Assembly: GCF_028737205.1 (NCBI RefSeq) | Contig: NZ_JAQZAL010000002.1 | Span: 1 to 64,000 of the forward strand | Length of the DNA stretch: 64,000 nucleotides | Direction of reading: 5' to 3' | Origin: Actinomycetospora lutea | GTDB lineage: Bacteria > Actinomycetota > Actinomycetes > Mycobacteriales > Pseudonocardiaceae | Shown: positions 1 through 7,011 of the stretch, one piece after another | How positions within the stretch are numbered: the first letter of the stretch is position 1 | How the letters are laid out: each line of letters starts with the position of its first letter | The notes under the pieces: generated by a model | What the model was told of the DNA's origin: nothing | Seen by the model: the letters and a program-made list of their open reading frames with translations, nothing else | Databases searched by the model: none | Position numbers and translations under genes: made by a program

Positions 1-80
1 AGCCCCAGCCCCGAGCACCCGCTCCGACACCCCACTTTCTTCAGCACTCTCCTAGCGGTCCGGGGCGCGCTCGACCCCGC

Positions 81-134
81 GGAGCGAGGGAGTCCCTGGC
101 TGCCCGGGAGGCAGCGAGGGACGCCCTCGCTGCC
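81..134. repeat. Intergenic hairpin repeat, copy A (likely terminator of the TauE/SafE gene)
   Basis: A perfect 11-bp inverted repeat occupies 110-120 and 124-134 with the 3-base loop acg. It lies just past the stop of the minus-strand permease gene, where a transcription terminator would sit. The wider segment from 81 resembles a segment after gcvP at 12669-12721 (shared words ggagcgaggga, ggcagc). No T-tract follows, as is usual for actinobacterial terminators. Bases 1-80 show no gene that I can support. Confidence 0.6.
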
Positions 135-150
135 CCGAGACCGCGGCCAC

Positions 151-894
151 CTACAGCGCGCGGGCCATCAGGACGCCGGCGAGCACGAGGCCCGCGACGG
201 CGATCCCGATCCGCAGCACCGTGGTCGGGAGGCGCCGGGCGATCGCCGGGCCGCAGTAGTTGCCGACGAGCAGGCCGGCGGTCAGCGGGAGCGCCGCGGA
301 CCACGAGACCTCGCCGAGCACGGCGAACCCGACCGCCGCCACGGCGTTCGACGCCCCGAGCAGCACGTTCTTCACGGCGTTGACGCGCACGAGGCTGTCG
401 GCGAGTGCCCGGGTCAGCAGGGCCATCATCACCACGCCCGCGGCGGCGCCGAAGTAGCCGCTGTACACGCCGACGAGCAGGACGCCCACCACCGTCGCCG
501 CCTGCCCGGCCCGCGAGGTCACCGGCTTCGCGTCCGCCGGCCGGGGCAGCAGCAGGACCACCGACGCGCCGGCCACGAGGAACGGCACGATCAGCGCGAA
601 GGCGTCGGACGGGGTGACGAGCACGAGGCCCGCCCCGATCGCCCCGCCGACGAGGGTGAGCGGCAGCAGGCGCAGCACCCGCGGGGCCTGGCCGCGCAGC
701 TCCGGGCGGGACCCGAGCACCGAGCCGACGCTCGCCACCGCCAGCGCGATCGTGTTGGTCTGGTTGGCCGCCACGGGGGAGAGGCCGACCGCGAGCAGTG
801 CCGGGTACGAGAACAGCGACGCCAGTCCGGCCATCGAGCCCGACAGCCCGGCGGCGAACCCGGCGACGACGAGCAGCGCGACCATCGGCGCCAT
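151..894 (-). CDS. TauE/SafE family sulfite/anion exporter-like permease
   Basis: A 247-residue, almost entirely hydrophobic protein with about eight predicted membrane segments. The N-terminal half reads GLSGSMAGLASLFSYPALLA and then NQTNTIAL; the C-terminal half repeats the pattern with YSGYFGAAAGVVMM and RVNAVKNVLLG. This two-fold internal repeat is typical of TauE/SafE (formerly DUF81) permeases, which move sulfite, sulfoacetate, thiosulfate or other small anions across the cytoplasmic membrane. The substrate cannot be read from the sequence. The gene is transcribed away from the S4-domain gene, with 56 bases between the two starts. The ATG at 894 gives the usual family length; a second ATG three codons downstream is also possible. 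Confidence 0.85.
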   Translation of the reverse strand: MAPMVALLVVAGFAAGLSGSMAGLASLFSYPALLAVGLSPVAANQTNTIALAVASVGSVLGSRPELRGQAPRVLRLLPLTLVGGAIGAGLVLVTPSDAFALIVPFLVAGASVVLLLPRPADAKPVTSRAGQAATVVGVLLVGVYSGYFGAAAGVVMMALLTRALADSLVRVNAVKNVLLGASNAVAAVGFAVLGEVSWSAALPLTAGLLVGNYCGPAIARRLPTTVLRIGIAVAGLVLAGVLMARAL

Positions 895-950
895 CCCACC
901 ACCGGCGGACCCCGCCCGCCCGGGAGCGAGGCGCGGGGCACACTCGGCCC

Positions 951-1202
951 GTGGAGCACCGCGCGCCCGACGGCAGGAACCGGATCCGGGACGTCGGGAT
1001 CCGCGACGAGACGATCCGGCTGGGCCAGCTGCTCAAGCTCGCGGGCCTCGTCGAGCACGGCGCCGCCGCCCGCGAGGTCCTCGAGGCCGGGGAGGTCACC
1101 GTCAACGGCCGCGGCGAGACGCGCCGGGGTCGCCAGGTCGTCCCGGGCGACGTCGTGGCCCTGGCCGGGGAGCGGATCCGCGTGCAGCGAGCCGCGAGTT
1201 GA
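951..1202 (+). CDS. S4-domain RNA-binding protein (YbcJ/YaaA-like)
   Basis: An 83-residue basic protein consisting of one S4 domain. The signature runs from the RLGQLLKLAGLVEHG helix through EVLEAGEVTVNGRGETRRGR to the V-PGDVVALAGERI strand, as in the stand-alone S4 proteins YbcJ and YaaA and in heat-shock protein 15. S4 domains bind structured RNA, usually rRNA or tRNA, so a role in ribosome assembly or recycling is plausible but not shown. The start was taken at GTG 951 because the similarity to S4 proteins begins soon after it; the longer in-frame extension upstream is low-complexity and overlaps the divergent gene. Its TGA stop overlaps a following ATG (TGATG). Confidence 0.8.
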   Translation: MEHRAPDGRNRIRDVGIRDETIRLGQLLKLAGLVEHGAAAREVLEAGEVTVNGRGETRRGRQVVPGDVVALAGERIRVQRAAS

Positions 1203-1315
1203 TGTGTACATGCAACGAGACCCGGGGTCGCCGTCCCGGCGAACCGGGTGGAACGACGACGACCCCGAGCCTCGGTGGGAAAAGCCCCACGGAGAGAGGT
1301 CCGAGATGGGGCTGA
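1202..1315 (+). CDS. Possible 37-residue small protein coupled to the S4 gene
   Basis: An ATG at 1202 overlaps the TGA stop of the S4-domain gene as TGATG, the classic arrangement for translational coupling. It opens a 37-codon frame that begins MCTCNETRGRRPG and ends in TGA at 1315. A perfect hairpin follows 15 bases later. I do not recognise the peptide. Two cysteines close to the N-terminus and several Arg/Gly residues are its only notable features. In DNA this GC-rich a frame of this length can occur by chance, so the call rests on the overlap and the hairpin alone. Confidence 0.3.
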   Translation: MCTCNETRGRRPGEPGGTTTTPSLGGKSPTERGPRWG

Positions 1316-1330
1316 GAAGAAGCCTAGCCC

Positions 1331-1356
1331 TCCGGCGGCGGGGCGTCGCCGCCGGA
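1331..1356 (+). terminator. Perfect 10-bp hairpin, probable terminator
   Basis: tccggcggcg at 1331-1340 is followed by the loop gggcgt and the exact reverse complement at 1347-1356. It lies downstream of the S4 gene and the small frame at 1202-1315, and upstream of the DUF742-selD unit, so it probably ends the first transcript. There is no T-run. Confidence 0.55.
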
Positions 1357-1406
1357 CACGGCCTCCGATCCGGTCGCAACCGTGTCGTCCCGGGCGCGTG
1401 ATCCTG

Positions 1407-1487
1407 CCGTCACACAGTAACGACGGTGTGACCGTCCGTCACAGTCGTCACGTCACCCCGATCGGGGTCGGCGGGACCGTGTGACGG
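1407..1487 (+). promoter_or_regulatory. Cluster of GTGTGAC/GTCACAC half-sites upstream of DUF742-selD
   Basis: Between the hairpin at 1331 and the DUF742 start at 1608 the sequence carries five TGTGAC-like half-sites. CCGTCACAC (1407-1415) is repeated inverted as GTGTGACGG (1479-1487). TGTGAC-N5-GTCACA at 1427-1443 is a perfect 6-5-6 palindrome, and a doubled GTCAC lies at 1447-1456. CRP/FNR-family regulators recognise TGTGA-N6-TCACA, and the central site differs from that only in spacing. Regulation of the downstream pair by a CRP-like protein is an inference. The rest of 1203-1607 shows nothing else that I can name. Confidence 0.4.
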
Positions 1488-1607
1488 AACCGAGACCTAC
1501 TCTATCGTGTCGATCGCTCCCGTTCGTCCGGTCGCCGTCACGGCCCGGCGCGGGCGGGATCGCACCGATCGCATCCACCGATCGTGACCACCGGGAGGAC
1601 GCGGAGC

Positions 1608-2315
1608 GTGAGCGACGGGGAGGGTGCGACCGGCGCGGCCGGCGGCCACCGCCGGCGCGCGCGCGTCGGGCGCACCGGCGCCCGCTTCCCGCGTGCCCTC
1701 GCCGACGAGGAGCAGACCGACCCCGGCGCGGAGATCGACCCGACGGCGGTGGCCCCGGCCGCGGAAGGGCCCGACGAGGACGCGTCGGGTCCGCTGCCGC
1801 TCACCGGCGCCCGGTTCGGCTCCCGGGGCCGCCGCACGCGCCGGGAGGCCGCGCGGGCGAAGGCCGAGGACGCCGCCGTCCCGCTGCAGGCCTCGCCCGT
1901 CGCGGCACCGGCCCGCCCCGGGCCCGAGGCCGACGACCCGCCCACCCTGCCCCTGTACCTCACCGCCGACCCGCCGCCGGAGAGCACGCGCACCCGCGTG
2001 CGGCCCTACGTCCGCACCCGGGGGCGCACCCGGACGCGGGCGGACCTCGCGGTCGAGACGCTGGTGTCGATCCCGTCGCCGCGCCCGCCGCTCGAGGACC
2101 CCGAGCACGTCGCCCTGGGCGACGTCGTGGGCGACCCGCGGTCCGTGGCCGAGGTCGCGGCACTGCTCTCGGTGCCGCTGGGCGTCGCCCGGGTGATCAT
2201 CGACGACATGGCGGGCGCCGGGCTGCTGGTCGTCCACCCGCGCGCGGTGGCGGCCACCGGCGCCCCGTCGCGCGACATCATGCAGCGCGTGCTGGACGGC
2301 CTGCACAGGCTGTAG
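1608..2315 (+). CDS. DUF742 domain protein, orphan of the conservon type
   Basis: A 235-residue protein. The first 150 residues are charged and low in complexity. The C-terminal ~80 residues hold the DUF742 winged-helix-like domain: ALGDVVGDPRSVAEVAALLS, PLGVARVIIDDMAGAGLLVV, then the ending RDIMQRVLDGLHRL. In Streptomyces and relatives DUF742 proteins (CvnC) sit with a sensor kinase, a roadblock protein and a small GTPase in 'conservons' that signal at the membrane. None of those partners is nearby, so this copy is an orphan and its role is unknown. The GTG at 1608 was chosen because GGGAGG lies about 9 bases before it; a GTG at 1584 is in frame. selD follows after 9 bases, suggesting co-transcription. 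Confidence 0.7.
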   Translation: MSDGEGATGAAGGHRRRARVGRTGARFPRALADEEQTDPGAEIDPTAVAPAAEGPDEDASGPLPLTGARFGSRGRRTRREAARAKAEDAAVPLQASPVAAPARPGPEADDPPTLPLYLTADPPPESTRTRVRPYVRTRGRTRTRADLAVETLVSIPSPRPPLEDPEHVALGDVVGDPRSVAEVAALLSVPLGVARVIIDDMAGAGLLVVHPRAVAATGAPSRDIMQRVLDGLHRL

Positions 2316-2324
2316 AACGGGCTC

Positions 2325-3326
2325 ATGACGGCCACGCGACCACGTCTGACGAGCTACGCCCACGGCGGCGGCTGCGCCTGCAAGATCCCGCCCGGGGAGC
2401 TCGAGGACGTGGTGCGCGGGCTGGTGCCGTCCCCGTCGACCGCGCGGGAGGGCGAGCTGCTCGTCGGGCTGGACGACGGCGACGACGCGGCCGCGGTGCG
2501 CATCCGCGACGGGCTGGCGCTGATCGCCACCACCGACTTCTTCACGCCCGTGGTCGACGACCCCTACGACTGGGGGCGCATCGCCGCCACCAACGCGCTC
2601 TCGGACGTCTACGCCATGGGCGGGCGCCCGGTGATCGCGCTGAACCTGCTGTGCTGGCCGCGCGAGGTGCTGCCCTACGAGCTGGCCGCCGAGGTGCTGC
2701 GCGGCGGGCTCGCCGTCGCCGACGACGCCGGCTGCCACGTCGCGGGCGGGCACTCGGTCGACGACCCGGAGCCCAAGTACGGCATGGCGGTCACGGGCAC
2801 CGCCGACCCCGACGCGCTCATCCGCAACGACGCCGCGCGCCCGGGCACCCCGCTGACGCTGACCAAGCCGCTCGGGCTCGGCGTGCTCAACAACCGGCAC
2901 AAGGCCACCGGGGAGTCGTTCGACGAGGCCGTCGCGGTGATGACGACGCTGAACGCCGAGGCCTCCCGTGCGGCGGTCGCGGCCGGCGTCCGGGCGGGCA
3001 CCGACATCACCGGCTTCGGGCTGCTCGGGCACACGCACAAGATGGCCCGCGCGTCGGGGGTCACCGCGGTGATCGACAGCGCGGCGGTGCCCTTCCTCGA
3101 CGGCGCGCGCGAGGCCGCCCGCGACGGCTACGTGCCCGGCGGGTCGCGGCGCAACCTCGACTGGGTGCGCCCGCACGCCCGCCTCGACGTCGACGAGACC
3201 ATGGCCCTGCTGCTCGCCGACGCCCAGACCTCCGGCGGCCTCCTGCTCGCCGGCGAGATCCCCGGCCACCCGGTGATCGGCGAGATCGTGGCGCCCGAGG
3301 ACGGGGTCACCCTGCGGGTGCGCTGA
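2325..3326 (+). CDS. selD: Selenide, water dikinase (selenophosphate synthetase)
   Basis: A 333-residue member of the PurM/AIR-synthetase fold family. It makes selenophosphate from selenide and ATP, the selenium donor for selenocysteine (and for 2-selenouridine in tRNA). The N-terminus SYAHGGGCACKIPPGEL places the catalytic Cys17 and Lys20 exactly as in E. coli SelD; this form uses Cys where some organisms have Sec. LVGLDDGDDAAAVRI and TTDFFTPVVDDPYDWGRIAA are the nucleotide- and metal-binding segments, and DITGFGLLGH marks the C-terminal domain. No selA, selB or tRNA-Sec is visible in this window. A UGSC-family selenoprotein gene lies at 48083-48601. The 3' end overlaps the convergent glycosyltransferase gene by 20 bases. 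Confidence 0.93.
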   Translation: MTATRPRLTSYAHGGGCACKIPPGELEDVVRGLVPSPSTAREGELLVGLDDGDDAAAVRIRDGLALIATTDFFTPVVDDPYDWGRIAATNALSDVYAMGGRPVIALNLLCWPREVLPYELAAEVLRGGLAVADDAGCHVAGGHSVDDPEPKYGMAVTGTADPDALIRNDAARPGTPLTLTKPLGLGVLNNRHKATGESFDEAVAVMTTLNAEASRAAVAAGVRAGTDITGFGLLGHTHKMARASGVTAVIDSAAVPFLDGAREAARDGYVPGGSRRNLDWVRPHARLDVDETMALLLADAQTSGGLLLAGEIPGHPVIGEIVAPEDGVTLRVR

Positions 3327-4428
3327 GAGCCTGGCCCCACAGGTCCTGCGCGGCCTCGCGGACCTCCGCCACGTCGACGTCGTGGGTGGCGCTCTCCTCG
3401 TGCCCGCACCAGCCGTCGAGCACCCGCCGCCCGCACACCCGGCAGCCGCCGTGCCAGGACACGAGCACGCGGTGCCACACGCGGGTCAGCGGGGCGACGT
3501 CGGCGAGGTTGGCGTAGGTGAACACCGCGACCGTCGGCGTCCCGACCGCGCCCGCGAGGTGCCGCGGGCCCGAGTCGTTGCCCAGCATCACCGTGGCCCG
3601 CGACAGCAGCCCGAGCAGCGCGGGCAGGTCCAGCGTGCCCACCGCCGTCTCCGGCGGCGTACGCATCCCCGCGGCCACGCGCTCGACGCGGGCGGCGTCC
3701 CCGGCCCCGCCGGCGACGACCACGCGGGCGCCGCCGTCGGCGAGGTCCTGGGCCACGGCGCCCAGGCGCTCCTCGGGGTAGCAGCGGCGGGCGTCGGTGG
3801 CGCCCGGGTGCACGACGAGCAGCGGGGCGTCACCGGGCGGGACGACGGCGTACGAGGCGGCGAGGTCCTCGTCACGCACCTCCACCCGCGGCTCGACACG
3901 CCGGCCCGCCGCGCCGGCGGCCGCGGCGACCTCCAGCCAGCGGATGGTGTCGTGCTGGTAGGGCCAGTACGGCACCCAGCGGTCGGGGCGCGGCGCGTCG
4001 GGGGTGGCGGAGCCGACCGTGACGCGGGCGCCGAGGCGCAGCAGCAGCGCGTTGGAGTTGCGCCCGCCGCCGTGCATCTGGACGGCGAGGTCGTAGCCGT
4101 GGGCGCGCTGCTCGGCGCACCAGGCGTCGACCTCCTCTGCGCTCGCGTCGGGCTCGGGGCCGACGCGCACGCCGGTCATGAGGGGCACGGTGACGACGCG
4201 GTCCACCGGCGAGCGGCGGCCCTCGAGCAGTGCGGCGTGGTGGGGCTGGCCGAGCAGGGTGATCTCGGCGTCGGGGTAGGCGTGGCGCAGCGCGGCGAGG
4301 GCCGGCTCGGAGACGACGTAGTCGCCGAGCCCGTTCGCGCGCAGCACCGCGAGCCGGCGGACGTCGGGCACCGGGGGAGCGGGAGCGGCTGGCAGGCCGA
4401 GTGCCGGGGCGACCCGCGGAACGATCAC
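3307..4428 (-). CDS. Glycosyltransferase family 9 (heptosyltransferase-like)
   Basis: A 373-residue protein with the two Rossmann domains of family GT9. LAVLRANGLGDYVVSEPALA opens the first domain; VVHPGATDARRCYPEERLGA and TVMLGNDSGPRHLAGAVGTP in the second form the nucleotide-sugar site. Family members transfer heptose or other sugars from an activated donor to an acceptor in the cell envelope. Actinobacteria lack LPS, so the acceptor is probably another glycoconjugate; this is not determined by the sequence. A Cys-rich segment near the C-terminus (HGGCRVCGRRVLDGWCGHEE) is unusual and could bind a metal. The GTG at 4428 leaves 24 bases to the divergent SDR gene; a GTG at 4371, closer to the domain start, is an alternative. 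Confidence 0.8.
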   Translation of the reverse strand: MIVPRVAPALGLPAAPAPPVPDVRRLAVLRANGLGDYVVSEPALAALRHAYPDAEITLLGQPHHAALLEGRRSPVDRVVTVPLMTGVRVGPEPDASAEEVDAWCAEQRAHGYDLAVQMHGGGRNSNALLLRLGARVTVGSATPDAPRPDRWVPYWPYQHDTIRWLEVAAAAGAAGRRVEPRVEVRDEDLAASYAVVPPGDAPLLVVHPGATDARRCYPEERLGAVAQDLADGGARVVVAGGAGDAARVERVAAGMRTPPETAVGTLDLPALLGLLSRATVMLGNDSGPRHLAGAVGTPTVAVFTYANLADVAPLTRVWHRVLVSWHGGCRVCGRRVLDGWCGHEESATHDVDVAEVREAAQDLWGQALSAPAG

Positions 4429-4452
4429 GGCGGAAGAGCTTACGGTCGGGGC

Positions 4453-5217
4453 ATGGCGAACGAGCAGCGAGCAGCGTTGGTGACCGGATCGGGCAGCGGG
4501 ATCGGCCGGGCGATCGTCGACCGTCTGCACGGCGACGGCTGGTCGGTCCTCGGGGTGGACCTCAAGGCGCCCGAAGGAGATCTGGCTGAGACGCTCCCCG
4601 GGCCCTCCCTGGGCGCCGACCTCACGACCCGCGAGGGCAACCGCGCCGCGGTCGACGCCGCGCTCGAGCACTTCGGGCGCCTCGACCTCGTCGTCGCCAA
4701 CGCCGGGTTCCAGCACGTCTCCCCGGTGGCCGACTTCGACGAGGACCGCTGGGACGCCCTGCTCGCCATCCTCCTGACCAGCCCGTTCCTGCTCGCCAAG
4801 TACGCGTGGGAGGCCCTGCGCGCGGCCCCCGAGGGCGGGCGCTTCGTGGCGATCGCGTCGGCGCACGCGCTGGCCGCCTCGCCGTTCAAGGCGGGCTACG
4901 TCTCGGCGAAGCACGGCGTGCTCGGCCTGGTGAAGACGCTCGCGCTCGAGGGCGCCCCGGACGGGATCACCGCCACCGCGGTCTGCCCGGGCTACGTGCG
5001 CACCCCGCTCGTCGAGCGCCAGATCGCCGACCAGGCGAAGGCCCACGGCATCAGCGAGGACCGGGTGCTCGAAGAGGTGATCCTCACACCGCACGCGCTC
5101 AAGCGGCTCATCGAGCCCTCCGAGGTCGCCGACGTCGTCGCGTTCCTGCAGACCAGCGCGGGCGGGGCGTTCACCGGGTCGCCGGTCACGATGGACCTCG
5201 GCTGGACGGCTCGCTGA
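4453..5217 (+). CDS. 3-hydroxybutyrate dehydrogenase-type short-chain dehydrogenase
   Basis: A 254-residue classical SDR. The cofactor motif TGSGSGIGRA lies near residue 12 and the NAG-type motif reads VVANAGFQ. The catalytic Ser is in FVAIASAHAL and the Tyr-Lys pair in AGYVSAKHG. The stretch AVCPGYVRTPLVERQI followed by KAHGISEDRVLEEV and KRLIEPSEVADVV closely resembles D-3-hydroxybutyrate dehydrogenases, which oxidise 3-hydroxybutyrate to acetoacetate with NAD+. That would fit with the polyhydroxyalkanoate depolymerase at 50544-51563. The substrate is inferred from family resemblance only. The gene is divergent from the glycosyltransferase, and the phosphatidyltransferase gene follows 25 bases downstream. 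Confidence 0.75.
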   Translation: MANEQRAALVTGSGSGIGRAIVDRLHGDGWSVLGVDLKAPEGDLAETLPGPSLGADLTTREGNRAAVDAALEHFGRLDLVVANAGFQHVSPVADFDEDRWDALLAILLTSPFLLAKYAWEALRAAPEGGRFVAIASAHALAASPFKAGYVSAKHGVLGLVKTLALEGAPDGITATAVCPGYVRTPLVERQIADQAKAHGISEDRVLEEVILTPHALKRLIEPSEVADVVAFLQTSAGGAFTGSPVTMDLGWTAR

Positions 5218-5242
5218 CCCGGTCGTTGCGATACTGCGGCCC

Positions 5243-5833
5243 GTGACCCTCCGGGAGCTCGCCCACGAGCGCTGGCTCACCGTCCCCAACGCGCTGAGCG
5301 TCGTGCGCCTGGCCGGTGTGCCGCTGTTCCTGTGGCTGCTGCTGGGGCCGCGCGCCGACGGGTGGGCCCTGGTGGTGCTGGTCGCGAGCGGGATCACCGA
5401 CTGGCTCGACGGCCGCATCGCCCGCGCGCTCGACCAGTACAGCCGGCTCGGCGAGATGCTCGACCCGCTCGCCGACCGGCTCTACACCGTGGCCACGCTC
5501 GTGGCGTTCCTCATCCGCGGGATCGTGCCGTGGTGGGTGCTCGCGCTGATCATCGGACGCGACGTCGTCGTCTCGCTCGCGCTGCCGCTGCTGCGGCGCA
5601 AGGGCTACCTCGCCTTCCCGGTGCTCTACATCGGCAAGGCGGCGACGCTGAACCTGCTCTACGCGTTCCCGCTGCTGCTGCTCGCCCAGATGGACTGGGC
5701 GGGCGCCGACGTCGCGCGGCCGTTCGCCTACGCCTTCACGGCCTGGGGCATCGCCCTGCACCTGTGGTCGGGGACGCTCTACCTGGTGCAGCTGGTGCGG
5801 ACCGAGCCGGCCCCGCCGCCCGGGCGGGCGTGA
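5243..5833 (+). CDS. CDP-alcohol phosphatidyltransferase family protein
   Basis: A 196-residue integral membrane enzyme with about five or six hydrophobic segments. It carries the family signature D-x2-DG-x2-AR-x8-G-x3-D-x3-D as DWLDGRIARALDQYSRLG, then EMLDPLADRL, near residues 53-80; the aspartates bind the metal and the CDP-alcohol. Family members displace CMP from CDP-diacylglycerol to make phosphatidylglycerol phosphate, cardiolipin or phosphatidylinositol phosphate. Its place just before gcvH-garA corresponds to mycobacterial pgsA2 (Rv1822), whose exact product is not settled, so no specific activity is assigned. The start is GTG. Confidence 0.85.
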   Translation: MTLRELAHERWLTVPNALSVVRLAGVPLFLWLLLGPRADGWALVVLVASGITDWLDGRIARALDQYSRLGEMLDPLADRLYTVATLVAFLIRGIVPWWVLALIIGRDVVVSLALPLLRRKGYLAFPVLYIGKAATLNLLYAFPLLLLAQMDWAGADVARPFAYAFTAWGIALHLWSGTLYLVQLVRTEPAPPPGRA

Positions 5834-5927
5834 CGCGCGCCCCGGTGCGGTTGGCCCCCGCGCGCCGGGGCCTCTAGCCTGCCGCGGCCCGACCGAACCG
5901 AGCAGCACACGGACAGAGGAGGCGCCG

Positions 5928-6317
5928 GTGGTCCCCGAGGGCCTGCGCTACACCGCCGAGCACGAGTGGATCACCGCGACCGAGGGGGACGCGACCATCG
6001 TCCGCATCGGCATCACGGACTACGCCCAGGACCAGCTGGGTGACGTCGTGTACGTCGCGCTGCCGAGCGTCGGCGCGGCCGTCTCGTCCGGCGAGTCCGT
6101 GGCCGAGGTGGAGTCGACGAAGTCGGTCTCGGAGATCTACGCGCCGCTCGACGGCGAGGTCACCGCGGTCAACGACGCGCTCGCCGAGACGCCGGAGCTC
6201 ATCAACTCCGACCCCTACGGCTCCGGCTGGATGATGGAGCTGCGGGTGCCGAGCGCGCGCGCCATCGACGAGCTGCTCGACGCGGAGGGCTACCAGGCCG
6301 TCATCGACGGCTCCTGA
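5928..6317 (+). CDS. gcvH: Glycine cleavage system H protein
   Basis: A 129-residue lipoyl carrier protein. It shuttles the aminomethyl group from glycine decarboxylase (GcvP) to GcvT and is re-oxidised by lipoamide dehydrogenase. RYTAEHEWI opens the fold, and the lipoylation site is Lys65 in VESTKSVSEIYAPLDG. The C-terminal MMELRVP strand is also conserved. The GTG start at 5928 is preceded by an AGAGGAGG ribosome-binding site and gives the normal family length. gcvP lies 3.4 kb downstream; no gcvT is visible in this window. Confidence 0.95.
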   Translation: MVPEGLRYTAEHEWITATEGDATIVRIGITDYAQDQLGDVVYVALPSVGAAVSSGESVAEVESTKSVSEIYAPLDGEVTAVNDALAETPELINSDPYGSGWMMELRVPSARAIDELLDAEGYQAVIDGS

Positions 6318-6543
6318 GGCTCCGACGAGGGGTCTTCTCCCTACGCTCCGCCACAGCACGCGGATGCGCGCTCACGGTGGGTGGGGAGGGACTCGACCCC
6401 GTGACGGGGACCGGTACCGTGACGGCCACCTCGCGACGATCCGTCACCGAGCCCGCACCGACGCCCTCGCCGAGGGGGCGCCGCGAGGGCCCGCCGGGAC
6501 GGGCGGGACGACCTGGACGAGCACGACACGACGGAGGAGCACG

Positions 6544-7011
6544 GTGAGCACAGGCGGTCCCCCGGTCCCCCCCGAGCGTCAGGGCGAGACGACGTCGGTC
6601 TTCCGGGCCGACTTCCTGGCCGAGCCCGAGGCCGAGTCGCGCAGCGCGCCGGTCTCCGGCGTCGACTCCCTGCCGGCGGGTTCGGCCCTGCTGGTGGTCA
6701 AGCGCGGTCCCAACGCGGGCTCGCGCTTCCTGCTCGACCGCGACACGACGAGCGCGGGGCGCCACCCCGACAGCGACATCTTCCTCGACGACGTCACCGT
6801 CTCCCGTCGCCACGCGGAGTTCCGCCGTGACGGGGCCGAGTTCGTCGTGGTCGACGTCGGCAGCCTCAACGGCACCTACGTCAACCGCGAGCCGGTCGAC
6901 ACGGCCGTGCTCGCCAACGGCGACGAGGTCCAGATCGGCAAGTTCCGGCTCGTCTTCCTCACCGGCCCTCGCGACGGCGGGTCGGCCGGGGCGGGGGCGG
7001 GGCTGGAGTGA
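6544..7011 (+). CDS. garA: FHA-domain regulator GarA (OdhI homologue)
   Basis: A 155-residue cytoplasmic regulator. The N-terminal ETTSVF motif (residues 15-20) carries the threonines phosphorylated by PknB and PknG in mycobacteria. Residues from about 50 onward form an FHA phospho-threonine binding domain: SAGRHPDSDIFLDDVTVSRR and SLNGTYVN. Unphosphorylated GarA/OdhI binds and inhibits 2-oxoglutarate dehydrogenase and glutamate dehydrogenase and stimulates glutamate synthase; phosphorylation makes the FHA domain bind its own tail and releases the targets. The start is fixed by GGAGGAG just before GTG 6544. TACCGT at 6415-6420, with a weak CTCGAC 17 bases upstream of it, could be its promoter. 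The stop overlaps the next start as GTGA. Confidence 0.93.
   Translation: MSTGGPPVPPERQGETTSVFRADFLAEPEAESRSAPVSGVDSLPAGSALLVVKRGPNAGSRFLLDRDTTSAGRHPDSDIFLDDVTVSRRHAEFRRDGAEFVVVDVGSLNGTYVNREPVDTAVLANGDEVQIGKFRLVFLTGPRDGGSAGAGAGLE

Noticed and set aside
1203-1607. A tRNA-Sec gene near selD
   Set aside because: No acceptor/T-arm pattern or UCA anticodon loop could be found in this stretch or elsewhere in the window by eye.
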